A stretch of 30,974 nt of DNA from Mollicutes bacterium (GTDB lineage Bacteria > Bacillota_I > Bacilli_A > RF39 > UBA660), in contig PWIL01000129.1 of the NCBI GenBank assembly GCA_003560455.1, positions 1 to 30,974 on the forward strand. The letters run 5' to 3'. Under the pieces are notes generated by a model that saw only the letters and a program-made list of their open reading frames with translations, did no database searches and had not been told where the DNA came from. The number at the start of each line of letters is the position of its first letter. The first letter of the stretch is position 1. Shown here one piece after another: positions 24,083 to 30,915 of the stretch. Position numbers and translations under genes: made by a program.

Positions 24083-24110
24083 TAAAAAAATTGATACTTG
24101 AATATCAACT
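24083..24110 (-). terminator. Terminator of the ATP-grasp gene
   Basis: Minus strand stem TTGATA / TATCAA (24103-24108 with 24091-24096), followed by seven T. Confidence 0.75.
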
Positions 24111-24118
24111 TTTTTCAT

Positions 24119-25120
24119 CTAATTTTTCAATATTTTTTCAAATACAGGTAAGATCCCTATTCCATTTTGCCGATGCGGTGGTAATTGATAAATATCATGC
24201 CCAGGAAAATGATTGGCCTCGATCAACACCGGCCCTTTCTCAGATATTGCGACATCCCAACCAACAATACCTAATTGGGGGATTTCAGAAGCAGCTTGTT
24301 GTGCAAGTTGCAAAACTTCATTCCATTCGGGAACTAGAAAACCTATTATATTTTCGCCTGTCATTGGATGTTTTTCATACAACTCGCCCTTTTTGTCAAG
24401 CGCAGGATATTTGATTTTGCCAGTTTCTACTTCAACCGGCACAACCATTCCACCACTATTAAAATTATCAACAGCTTTTCCATTCCCGATACGCATATAG
24501 GAAACAACAACACGAGGTTGAGAATCTTTTAAAATGGTTACTATTCGAAGCGTATTAATGGAATGGGGGTGCATCTTTTTCATAATCTCATTTTGGATCA
24601 CAACTTCTTCTAATAAAACCTGTTTATTCTTTAACAATTTTTCATATAAATCATCAATTTGATAATCAGAAACGTTAATTTTTTCAATTCCTTTGCCACA
24701 AGCGCCTAAAAGAGGTTTTACCATAATTTCTTTTTTATTAATTATAAATTTTTTAAATTCTTCTTTATTCTCATTATTTAAAAAAAGAAAATCACGACCA
24801 ATAAATTTTATAAATTTTTTATTAAATTCTTCTTTATTTTGAAGTAAATGCCAATAATTACGATCGTTTAATTTTTTTATATAACGATCATTTTTTCCGC
24901 GTGTTAAAACAGTTTCACGTTGCTTGGCGTTTAATTCATACATCGCAAACAACTCATAATCAATGTAGCCTGCTAAATATTTAAAGCCACACCAAATCAT
25001 ATCTATTAAAATTATAATCCTCATCCTGCCAGTTTTTTTGCTAATTCGATTCACTGTTGCAAACATATTTCTAAGATTTATTGAAAATATTCGGCCAATA
25101 ACATATTTTAATTTTTGCAT
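24119..25120 (-). CDS. ATP-grasp protein, sugar-transfer-associated type
   Basis: 333 residues. ATP-grasp core: VKPLLGACGKGI (phosphate-binding Lys and Gly loop), VLLEEVVIQNEIM (adenine strand), HPHSINTLRIVTI, and the metal-binding end GIVGWDVAISEKGPVLIEAN with H-F-P-G-H-D. This pattern is the one of proteins annotated as sugar-transfer-associated ATP-grasp, commonly near surface polysaccharide genes. The reaction should join a carboxylate to an amine or similar acceptor. No glycosyltransferase is adjacent here. The ATG follows AAGGAG; promoter TTGAAA-17-TACAAT at 25160-25188. Confidence 0.9.
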   Translation of the reverse strand: MQKLKYVIGRIFSINLRNMFATVNRISKKTGRMRIIILIDMIWCGFKYLAGYIDYELFAMYELNAKQRETVLTRGKNDRYIKKLNDRNYWHLLQNKEEFNKKFIKFIGRDFLFLNNENKEEFKKFIINKKEIMVKPLLGACGKGIEKINVSDYQIDDLYEKLLKNKQVLLEEVVIQNEIMKKMHPHSINTLRIVTILKDSQPRVVVSYMRIGNGKAVDNFNSGGMVVPVEVETGKIKYPALDKKGELYEKHPMTGENIIGFLVPEWNEVLQLAQQAASEIPQLGIVGWDVAISEKGPVLIEANHFPGHDIYQLPPHRQNGIGILPVFEKILKN

Positions 25121-25159
25121 ATTTAACTCCTTTTTTGTATTTTTATTTTTATTGTCATG

Positions 25160-25188
25160 ATTGTATCATAAAGCACTTCTGCTTTCAA
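25160..25188 (-). promoter_or_regulatory. Promoter of the ATP-grasp gene
   Basis: Minus strand: TTGAAA (25183-25188), 17-base spacer, TACAAT (25160-25165). A leader of about 35 bases follows. Confidence 0.65.
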
Positions 25189-25278
25189 CAACTTATATTT
25201 ATATTAAAGCAAAATATTCTTTACTTTATCTATTAACTTAACCGTTTAATAAACTTTTTTACAATAAAAATTAAATTT

Positions 25279-25836
25279 TTAATCTTTCCACTCTTTTCTT
25301 AAAATCGAATACATAGCTAAATCAATTAATTCCAGCCGATTACTCAATCCGCGATCTCTTAATATCCCTTCAAATTTAAGATTACACTTTCTTATTACTT
25401 TACCCGAATTAACATTTTCAACAGCATGCACTATTTCTATCCGATTATAATTAATTTCTGTAAACAAAAATTTAATAATTCTATTAAGAGCCTCCGCGAC
25501 ATAGCCATTCCCCCAATAGTTTCTGCCAATGCAATAACCAATTTCGCACATAAGTTTATTTTCTTTATTTCCTGCCACTCCAATCGACCCAATCAATTCA
25601 TTTGTTTCTCTTATAACAATTCCCCATTGATAATATTCTTCATTTTGATAAGAACTAACCCATTCGTCTAAAATTTTCTTAGTAACATCAATGCTTTCGT
25701 GTTCTTTCCACGTTAAGAATTTTGCAACTTTTTCATCAGAAGCCCAATTATTAAACATTTCTTCTGCATCATCTAATTTAAATCTTCTTAACTTCGGTCG
25801 ATTAGTTTCTAACTCTTTTGTTCCTTTATGATTCAC
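25279..25836 (-). CDS. GNAT acetyltransferase, RimJ/RimL type
   Basis: About 185 residues. Begins NHKGTKELETNRPKLRRF, the standard N-terminus of this family, then DDAEEMFNNWASDEKV, EIGYCIGRNYWGNGYVAEAL (acetyl-CoA loop) and HAVENVNSGKVIRKCNLKFE. Substrate unknown; relatives acetylate ribosomal proteins or small amines. There is no ATG at the natural start: the GTG at 25836 fits the family N-terminus best but has only a weak purine-rich site upstream, and GTG or TTG codons up to 25884 are alternatives. Confidence 0.85.
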   Translation of the reverse strand: MNHKGTKELETNRPKLRRFKLDDAEEMFNNWASDEKVAKFLTWKEHESIDVTKKILDEWVSSYQNEEYYQWGIVIRETNELIGSIGVAGNKENKLMCEIGYCIGRNYWGNGYVAEALNRIIKFLFTEINYNRIEIVHAVENVNSGKVIRKCNLKFEGILRDRGLSNRLELIDLAMYSILRKEWKD

Positions 25837-25906
25837 TCTTTTCACTCTTTTAAATTTTTTTAACACATTCTTGCAATATATCAATGTAATATTAGATTAA
25901 AAGCCT

Positions 25907-26520
25907 TTAGCACCCTATGATACAAGTGGGTGGTTTTTCGCTATATTCTTCATGTAATATATTAGCAGATCTTCCTTTAATAGGACAACCAACTCTTTCA
26001 AATTCATCATAAAGTTCTACCATTAATTCTTTTAACATAGGATAATCGATTGCTTCTTTGTATTCTTCATACATATTATTTTTATAATCTCCATTAATAA
26101 ATATTTCATCATTATTAAAATGTATTTCCATTTCGCCATAAATCCATATATTTTCATTCAAAATTAAAGATCGGTTTAAATCTAAAAGGTCTTCTCCTCC
26201 TCTTGTAACATATTTATAATATGTAGCTTTATGCATTTCTTCTTTTGTTCTAGCCCAATTCAAGCCATACAAATAGCGGTCAATATACTCTGTACAAGTA
26301 GCAGAGGAAATCATTTTAATGAATGGTAAATTAAAAAAAACAATTATGCTGACTAGTATAAAAAAAAATATCGGAATTAAAAACAATCCCTTCCTTTTAA
26401 AAATTTTTTTTGATTTACAAGTAGTAGAATTACTTTTTTTTCATTATCATTTGTATTATTACAACTACTACAAATATTTTTTCCCTTTTCTAATTCAGTT
26501 CCGCAATTTGAGCAATACAT
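25907..26520 (-). pseudogene. Zinc-ribbon membrane protein, split by a frameshift
   Basis: ATG at 26520 follows AAAGGAG and starts a zinc ribbon, MYCSNCGTELEKGKNICSSC, with two C-x-x-C pairs. The frame then breaks at an A8 run (26434-26441 on the plus strand as T8). One extra A would continue into KSNSTTCKSKKIFKRKG, a membrane helix LFLIPIFFFILVSIIVFF, and an outer domain of about 130 residues ending PPTCIIGC. The repaired protein would have 204 residues. The outer domain is not recognised. Zinc-ribbon plus one membrane helix plus an outer domain is a common Firmicutes layout. Either a pseudogene, a slippage-controlled gene or a sequencing error. Confidence 0.8.
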
Positions 26521-26571
26521 AAATAAACACTCCTTTTATTTAAAATTTCAAGCATAATTTTTTATGAAGTC

Positions 26572-26751
26572 TTAAAAAATTGCTACAACAGCATCAATCC
26601 AATACGTACCTGTATGTTGATGAATTACTAATATCGTGAAATATTTTTCTTTTTCTTGCATATTTACTGTAAACCCGACTAAAAAGCTAACAATTTTCGC
26701 ATAATCATGAAGCGGCACGGCAGAAACTGGGGTTCCCAATGCAATACCATA
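26572..26751 (-). pseudogene. C-terminal fragment of an unknown gene
   Basis: Fifty-nine codons are open to a TAA at 26572, reading GIALGTPVSAVPLHDYAKIV, later YFTILVIHQHTGTYWIDAVV. The composition looks coding, and the base content is higher in GC than the surroundings. There is no start codon or ribosome site; the frame begins directly after a terminator hairpin, so the front of the gene is missing. Family unknown. Confidence 0.5.
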
Positions 26752-26778
26752 AAAAAAGCGAGGCTAACAACTAGCCTC
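26751..26778 (-). terminator. Orphan rho-independent terminator
   Basis: Minus strand stem GAGGCTA / TAGCCTC with a five-base loop, then GC and seven T. There is no complete minus-strand gene just upstream of it, which suggests that its gene was deleted. Confidence 0.75.
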
Positions 26779-26794
26779 ATTATAATATAATTAT

Positions 26795-26971
26795 TTGGAA
26801 AAAGTCAAAATCAAAATCGTTAAAAGAATTATTATTACAGCTTTAATCATATTTATGTTTTTAACTATTATTGGAACTGTCTTTGTTATTAAATCTAAAG
26901 ACCTTGAAGCGATAAATACTATTCAAATAGTCGGAATAGATAGCACTTTTTTTAAAAACCCTTTTAAATAA
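26795..26971 (+). CDS. Small membrane protein, 58 aa (tentative)
   Basis: Starts with TTG at 26795 and gives 58 residues: a basic N-terminus (MEKVKIKIVKR), one membrane helix (about 12-34, IIITALIIFMFLTIIGTVFV) and a short polar tail. A terminator overlaps its end. A TATAAT lies at 26781-26786, but there is no ribosome binding site in the few bases between it and the start, so translation would be leaderless or the true front may be lost. Function unknown. Confidence 0.45.
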   Translation: MEKVKIKIVKRIIITALIIFMFLTIIGTVFVIKSKDLEAINTIQIVGIDSTFFKNPFK

Positions 26972-26984
26972 AGGGTTTTATTTT
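26955..26984 (+). terminator. Terminator of the 58-aa gene
   Basis: Stem AAAACCC / GGGTTTT (26955-26961 with 26973-26979) followed by TATTTT; the stop codon is in the loop. Confidence 0.65.
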
Positions 26985-27282
26985 ACAAAATTATATGTAA
27001 TGTTCCTATACTAGGATAAACTAAAAAAACCGTTTAGTTATAAGCCTAAACGGCCGTTTTTTTAAACTGGCAGGGCGTTTGTCCCCTTAAACGAACTATC
27101 TATATTGTTGAAAAACACTTTTTTTGTACTATATGGGGTTAATGAATTAAGAAGTTTCAAGCTTAACTATAAAAAATCTAATAATTCCTGAAAAAAATAT
27201 CCGCCACTTGATGTAAGTATAACCCCTACATTCAATTAATTATTGACACCATTTAAAAACCAAGCAGTTCCTTGGTTTTCAG
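26985..27282. other. Non-coding stretch with a two-way terminator and possible IS debris
   Basis: No convincing gene. A perfect 8-bp stem CCGTTTAG / CTAAACGG (27030-27037 with 27046-27053), with A-run before and T-run after, can terminate both strands. Downstream a short stem CGTTT / AAACG encloses GTCCCCTT (about 27072-27090). On the minus strand a frame broken by one TAG reads VILTSSGGYFFQELLDFL and, after it, NNIDSSFKGTNALPV, which might be the decayed end of a transposase; this is weak. Ends in TTGACACC near 27243-27250. Confidence 0.4.
27251..27278 (-). terminator. Terminator of the 27283-27983 gene pair
   Basis: Minus strand stem AAACCAAG / CTTGGTTT with a six-base loop followed by TTAAA. 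Confidence 0.7.
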
Positions 27283-27666
27283 TTATCTTCTTTTTACTAA
27301 AGTTTTTCCTGTATCCATAACATCATGTTGATGGATAATTGTAAGCAATCTCTTGGCAGACAGTTTAATATATTCATTGTCGGAATAAGCTTCAATAATC
27401 TGTAATTCTTCATAAGTCATAAATTGAAGCCAGCTTAGTGCTAAGTCTCTCCAGGTTTTCTTCTCAGGACCGTGACCGGCACGATATTTTAAATCTTTAC
27501 CGTCATAGTCTTGTACAACATGGTCGTGCTCTGAGCTATCTGAGTTTAGATTATAGACGTGAGAACGAAGATTTAAGGTTTTTTTATTTACACTTACATC
27601 TGTAATAGATCGAGATCCATCTTCGTGCTTTATTTCTTCTCTAGGTAATCTTTTCCAATCTCCCAT
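27283..27666 (-). CDS. Hypothetical protein, second gene of a pair
   Basis: 127 residues, hydrophilic. Notable stretches: MGDWKRLPREEIKHEDGSRS at the start, a His/Asp-rich SSEHDHVVQDYDGKDLKYRA in the middle, then a helical part (WRDLALSWLQFMTYEELQII). No known motif is certain. Its ATG overlaps the stop of the upstream gene as TAATG, so translation is coupled. Codon use and GC are visibly higher than in the surrounding genes, suggesting acquisition. Function unknown. Confidence 0.75.
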   Translation of the reverse strand: MGDWKRLPREEIKHEDGSRSITDVSVNKKTLNLRSHVYNLNSDSSEHDHVVQDYDGKDLKYRAGHGPEKKTWRDLALSWLQFMTYEELQIIEAYSDNEYIKLSAKRLLTIIHQHDVMDTGKTLVKRR

Positions 27667-27983
27667 TATTCCTCTCCTTTCTCTAGTTGTCCCATTGCAA
27701 TTGCGATATACTCATCATCTATTAATTCATAAATTACTCCTACTTGTCCTTCTTCTGACAACTCAAGTAAAATAAGTTCGCGTGGTGTCAAGTTTTCTAG
27801 CTCTACTCCTTCAGGAACATTGTATGGCTCTACTAAAAGTGTTATATCATCCTTAGCGTGAACCACGACAGGGTCTTTTTCTGCTTGAAAGATAACTAAA
27901 AAATATCTCATTTCTGGTAAATTCTTTTTCCAACCCTCTTTTAAGTCACCTAGTTGTTTTAAAATAACTTCTCCTTTTATCAT
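27666..27983 (-). CDS. Hypothetical protein, first gene of a pair
   Basis: 105 residues from the ATG at 27983, which has GGAGG at good spacing; the frame open to 28016 is not needed. Acidic, beta-rich protein: MRYFLVIFQAEKDPVVVHAK, TLLVEPYNVPEGVELENLTP, and VGVIYELIDDEYIAIAMGQL. Not recognised. Forms an overlapping pair with the next gene. Base composition differs from the AT-rich neighbours. Directly upstream lies a fragment of a radical SAM gene, so the pair might once have belonged to a larger unit. Confidence 0.75.
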   Translation of the reverse strand: MIKGEVILKQLGDLKEGWKKNLPEMRYFLVIFQAEKDPVVVHAKDDITLLVEPYNVPEGVELENLTPRELILLELSEEGQVGVIYELIDDEYIAIAMGQLEKGEE

Positions 27984-28016
27984 ATTTTTCCTCCTTTTTT
28001 TGATATTCAATCGCAT

Positions 28017-28080
28017 TCTTTTTTCTAGGGTTATAACAAAATATACAATTCTGATTACACCTATAAGTGGTTTCTATATG
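28017..28080 (-). pseudogene. N-terminal fragment of a radical SAM protein
   Basis: Minus strand frame from 28080 reads HIETTYRCNQNCIFCYNPRK, with the C-x-x-x-C-x-x-C cluster (codons at 28036-28058) that binds the 4Fe-4S centre in radical SAM enzymes, preceded by the usual E-T-T-Y-R-C strand. The frame runs only about 50 codons, ending in the next gene, and a stop lies shortly before it. No start codon or ribosome site. Confidence 0.6.
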
Positions 28081-28132
28081 ACACAGCGATGGTATTTAAT
28101 AACTAATTCCACACTTATAATTTTTCACTCTG

Positions 28133-28264
28133 CTATCGTCCCTTTTGGGGGTTAACATCAACATTTTTAGAAGACAAACATTCTGGACAATGATTTCTTG
28201 CGGTGTTCTCCAAAGATTTTTCCTCATGACCACAAACTTCACAATTAAAACCTTCATCCCTCAT
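28133..28264 (-). pseudogene. RNHCP-domain protein, truncated
   Basis: 43 codons: MRDEGFNCEVCGHEEKSLEN, then TARNHCPECLSSKNVDVNP, then a TAG. The C-x-x-C, the literal RNHCP motif and C-x-x-C identify the RNHCP zinc-binding family, normally about 90-100 residues with a second pair of cysteines. The second half is missing or scrambled. The ATG overlaps the stop of the upstream membrane-protein frame as ATGA, which supports an old operon. Confidence 0.7.
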
Positions 28265-28586
28265 GCAACAAATTTTAAATAAAAAGGCTTCAAATCATGT
28301 TTTTCTATGTTTTTTATAATGAAAATTACTATGGAACTAACAATTTTAATAATTAAATTAGCAACTATAATTCCCAAAATCGCAGGAAATTTAACAAAAA
28401 TTTTACAAAACTATTAAAGCGAGAACTTAAATGATACAAATTGATTAAGCTTATTACTATTGCGGTTATAGCCACCAGAAAAAAAGTTTGCCCAATAAAT
28501 CCGTTTAACTCATCTAACCAAAAGATTTGTAGGAGCACCATCGAAGTTCCCAATATTAGCAAACTCAAATATATCCATTTTTTCAT
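28261..28586 (-). pseudogene. Small membrane protein, split by a frameshift
   Basis: ATG at 28586. The first frame gives two membrane helices (KKWIYLSLLILGTSMVLLQI and FIGQTFFLVAITAIVISL) and ends after LLNFLRFWEL at 28365. One added T near 28384-28387 switches to a frame that continues with further helices (PAILGIIVANLIIKIVSSIV, then IFIIKNIEKHDLKPFYLKFV) and stops at TGA 28261, overlapping the RNHCP start. The total of 326 bases is one short of 109 codons, as expected for a single lost base. Promoter at 28615-28643. Confidence 0.7.
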
Positions 28587-28614
28587 TAAAACACCCTTCC
28601 CCAAATTGTTAAAT

Positions 28615-28643
28615 ATTTTAACACTTTCATTAATACCTGTCAA
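28615..28643 (-). promoter_or_regulatory. Promoter of the frameshifted membrane-protein operon
   Basis: Minus strand: TTGACA (28638-28643), 17-base spacer, TAAAAT (28615-28620). Confidence 0.75.
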
Positions 28644-28738
28644 TTTGGGTTGAAGCATATTTTTGCTGACTTCACCGAAACCGCTTCCCCTACTTATATC
28701 AAAAAAACACCAGTAATAAATACTAATGTTTTTATCTT

Positions 28739-29456
28739 TGAACTGACTTCCGAAAGTTGGAAGGTTTTTAAATGAACCCCTTACCTTAATTTAGGTTCAT
28801 TAGTTGATTTCTATAGTCAATCGGACTTGTTTTTAATCTTGTAACTATTCTTGTCTCATTATAATATTTGATATATTCATGAATTTGATTAATTAGCTCT
28901 TTTTTATATTTATATGCTTTATTATACCATATTTCCTCTTTTAATCTACCGAAGAAATTTTCTGTTGGAGAATTATCTAAGCAATTTCTTTTTCTACTCA
29001 TCGATTGAATTATTCCCCTTTTGCTTAACATTTCTGAATATCTTGAATTTTGATATTGAACTCCTTGATCAGATTGAATAATCATTCCTTTTATATTATA
29101 ACAATGAGTACTTTCTAACTTCTTTAACATATTTATTACCTTTACTACCTTGGCATCTGTTCCAACCTCGTAAGAAAGAACCTCTCTCGTGCAAAAATCT
29201 ATTATTGGTGATAAATGAACAGCTTTATCATTTATTCTAAACATAGTTATATCAGTACCTGCCTTTTCAAATGGTTTTATCGTCTTGAAATTACGTTCTA
29301 TAAAATTAGGGACAACGCCACCAATATTTCCTTTATATGAATTGTATTTTCTATATTTAATCTTATGTTGACAACTATAACCCTTTTTCTTCATTATCTC
29401 TAAAACTTTATTTTTTCCGATAACCTTTCCTTGTTTTTTGAGTTCTATATAAATTC
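28739..29456 (-). mobile_element. Truncated IS3-family (IS150-like) element
   Basis: Keeps one end, TGAACTGACTTCCGAAAG from 28739, typical of IS150-group ends (TGAACTGAC...), and the C-terminal two-thirds of the transposase. The other end, orfA and the front of orfB are missing; the element stops at 29456 where another IS begins. Confidence 0.8.
28786..29456 (-). pseudogene. IS150-like transposase OrfB, 5' truncated
   Basis: The open frame runs back past the first ATG (29394) to the IS boundary, reading RIYIELKKQGKVIGKNKVLE, the HTH_21 region of IS3 OrfB. The integrase core has GTDITMF (first Asp), IIQSDQGVQYQNSRY (second Asp) and DNSPTENFFGRLKEE (Glu), so the catalytic triad remains. About 60 N-terminal residues and OrfA are gone, so it should not move by itself. 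Confidence 0.88.
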
Positions 29457-29482
29457 TGGATCGGTTACAATAAATAGGACAG
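29457..29482 (+). repeat. Left terminal inverted repeat of the IS
   Basis: Begins TGGATCGG and ends TAGGACAG; pairs with 30643-30668. Confidence 0.75.
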
Positions 29483-29525
29483 AAAAGAAAAGGTCATGTT
29501 AAAATATAAGAAGGAGGATTTTAAC

Positions 29526-29819
29526 ATGTCAAATAGAAGAAATAGAAGGAATTTTTCAGATGATTTTAAGCAACAAATAGTATCATTGTATAATAATGGC
29601 AAATCAAAGAGCGAGATAATTAGAGAATATGATTTAACACCATCAGCATTAGGTAATTGGATTGCAAGATTTAATAATTCAGGTTCATTTAAAATAGCTG
29701 AGAATCGAACAAAAGAGGAAAACGAACTAATTGATTTAAGGAAAAAGAACCGAGAATTAGAAATGGAAGTAGATATTTTAAAGCAAGCGGCGCTGATAAT
29801 GGGACGAAAATCAAAGTGA
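29526..29819 (+). CDS. IS3-family transposase OrfA
   Basis: 97 residues from the ATG at 29526, which follows AAGGAGG; the frame upstream to 29496 is not needed. A helix-turn-helix (FSDDFKQQIVSLYNNGKSKS, YDLTPSALGNWIARF) is followed by a leucine-zipper helix (ENELIDLRKKNRELEMEVDI) ending KQAALIMGRKSK. It binds the IS ends and combines with OrfB. The stop overlaps the start of orfB as GTGA. Confidence 0.92.
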   Translation: MSNRRNRRNFSDDFKQQIVSLYNNGKSKSEIIREYDLTPSALGNWIARFNNSGSFKIAENRTKEENELIDLRKKNRELEMEVDILKQAALIMGRKSK

Positions 29820-30661
29820 TTTTATCAAATAAAGATAAGTACAGTATCAGTGCTATGTGTAAAAAATTAAAAATAGCGAGGAGTTTAATTTATTATAAAA
29901 GAAAAAACAAACGAAATGACATAGAACTTGAAAATTTAATCATTAAAATATTTAGAGAAAGCAGAAACAATTATGGATCTAGAAAAATAAAAAAACTATT
30001 AAATAAAAAAGGCTATAAAATATCAATTAGAAAAATAAGAATCATAATGAATCTTAATGGATTGGTATCTAATTACACAATCAAGCAATTTAAACCAAAT
30101 AAAGTAGCATCTAACAATGATCTGGTTGAAAATGTTTTAAATCGTGATTTTGACACAAATAATTACTTAGATGTAATTGTAAGTGATCTAACTTATGTAA
30201 GGGTTCAAAATAGTTGGCATTATATTTGCTTAATTCTTAATTTATCAAATCGCGAAATTGTTGGATATTCAAGCGGAAATCAAAAAAATGCTGAATTAGT
30301 TTACCGAGCTTTTAGTAAAATTAAACACTCATTAAATGATGTTAGATTATTTCACACAGATAGAGGAAATGAATTTAAAAACAAAATCATTGATGATTTA
30401 TTAAAAACATTTAATATTCAAAGATCATTAAGCAATAAAGGGTGTCCGTATGATAATTCGGTAGCCGAAGCAATGTATAAAATAATCAAAACCGAATTTG
30501 CGTTTAATAGAACATTTGCAAGCGCTGAGGAGCTAGCATCAGAACTAATGGATTATGTCAATTGGTACAATACTATTAGAATTCATGGTTCACTTGCCTA
30601 TTTAACACCAATTGAGTATAAAAAAATTCAACCTTTAAGAAACTGTCCTAATTACTGTTGA
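29816..30661 (+). CDS. IS3-family transposase OrfB (DDE integrase)
   Basis: 281 residues. HTH_21 region at 40-90 (NNYGSRKIKKLLNKKGY, IRKIRIIMNLNGL), then the rve integrase core with D124 (SDLTYV), D182 (HTDRGNEF) and E218 (SVAEAMYK). The frame opens with GTG overlapping the orfA stop; it is made by coupled re-initiation or by -1 frameshifting as usual in this family. The stop TGA lies within the right inverted repeat. It appears intact. Confidence 0.92.
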   Translation: MILSNKDKYSISAMCKKLKIARSLIYYKRKNKRNDIELENLIIKIFRESRNNYGSRKIKKLLNKKGYKISIRKIRIIMNLNGLVSNYTIKQFKPNKVASNNDLVENVLNRDFDTNNYLDVIVSDLTYVRVQNSWHYICLILNLSNREIVGYSSGNQKNAELVYRAFSKIKHSLNDVRLFHTDRGNEFKNKIIDDLLKTFNIQRSLSNKGCPYDNSVAEAMYKIIKTEFAFNRTFASAEELASELMDYVNWYNTIRIHGSLAYLTPIEYKKIQPLRNCPNYC

Positions 30662-30668
30662 CAATCCA
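30643..30668 (-). repeat. Right terminal inverted repeat of the IS
   Basis: Reverse complement begins TGGATTGT and ends TAGGACAG; contains the end of orfB. Confidence 0.75.
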
Positions 30669-30859
30669 TCAAGTTCGAGTAAAGGAAAACCACATTTGTC
30701 TGACTCGCTACAAAACTTAGTTAATTTTAAACCAAGTTCCTCACTCATTATCTTAGCATCTTCACCTAAAAATATGTAAAAATTGCCGTTCTTAAACAAA
30801 TATACCTTTTCATCATTATTTTTCTTTTTTTCTAAATATTTATTATACAATTTGCTCAT
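30669..30859 (-). pseudogene. MutS-N-like protein, cut by the IS
   Basis: ATG at 30859. About 63 native codons: MSKLYNKYLEKKKNNDEKVY, LFKNGNFYIFLGEDAKIMSE, LGLKLTK, then KCGFPLLELD. The F-x-x-F-x-(E/D)-D-A and the CGFP segment match the mismatch-binding domain I of MutS, in the version found as stand-alone small proteins in Firmicutes, some of them on recombinase-carrying elements. The frame enters the IS end at 30668 and stops inside it. The rest of the gene is not present on the far side of the IS. Confidence 0.7.
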
Positions 30860-30885
30860 AAACTACCTTTTCTAAAAAAAATAAA

Positions 30886-30915
30886 CCCAAACAAGGACTT
30901 TCCTCCTTGTTTGGG
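30886..30915 (-). terminator. Terminator of a gene beyond the right edge
   Basis: Perfect 12-bp stem CCCAAACAAGGA / TCCTTGTTTGGG with a six-base loop; on the minus strand followed by TTTATTTTTTTT. It lies ahead of the MutS-N-like gene, so it must serve a gene entering from the right. Confidence 0.85.

Larger units (their letters stand above)
29457..30668 (+). mobile_element. Complete IS3-family insertion sequence, 1212 bp
   Basis: Bounded by imperfect 26-bp inverted repeats (29457-29482 and 30643-30668) that start with TGGAT and end in TAGGACAG, matching at 20 of 26 positions. Contains overlapping orfA and orfB. No matching 3-4 bp target duplication is seen: left flank ends ATTC, right flank begins TCAA. 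Confidence 0.85.

Noticed and set aside
24091..24500. Two plus-strand open frames
   Set aside because: Antisense to the conserved ATP-grasp gene, whose motifs are clear.
27072..27090. Possible riboswitch or small RNA around GGCAGGGCGTTTGTCCCC
   Set aside because: Only a 5-bp stem; does not match any riboswitch consensus I know, and no gene follows on the plus strand.
28318..28416. Plus-strand frame starting MKITMELTILIIK
   Set aside because: No ribosome site, and antisense to the restored second half of the frameshifted membrane protein.
30643..30668. C-terminal residues of the 74-codon MutS-like frame
   Set aside because: These codons lie within the inverted repeat of the IS, so they are not native protein.
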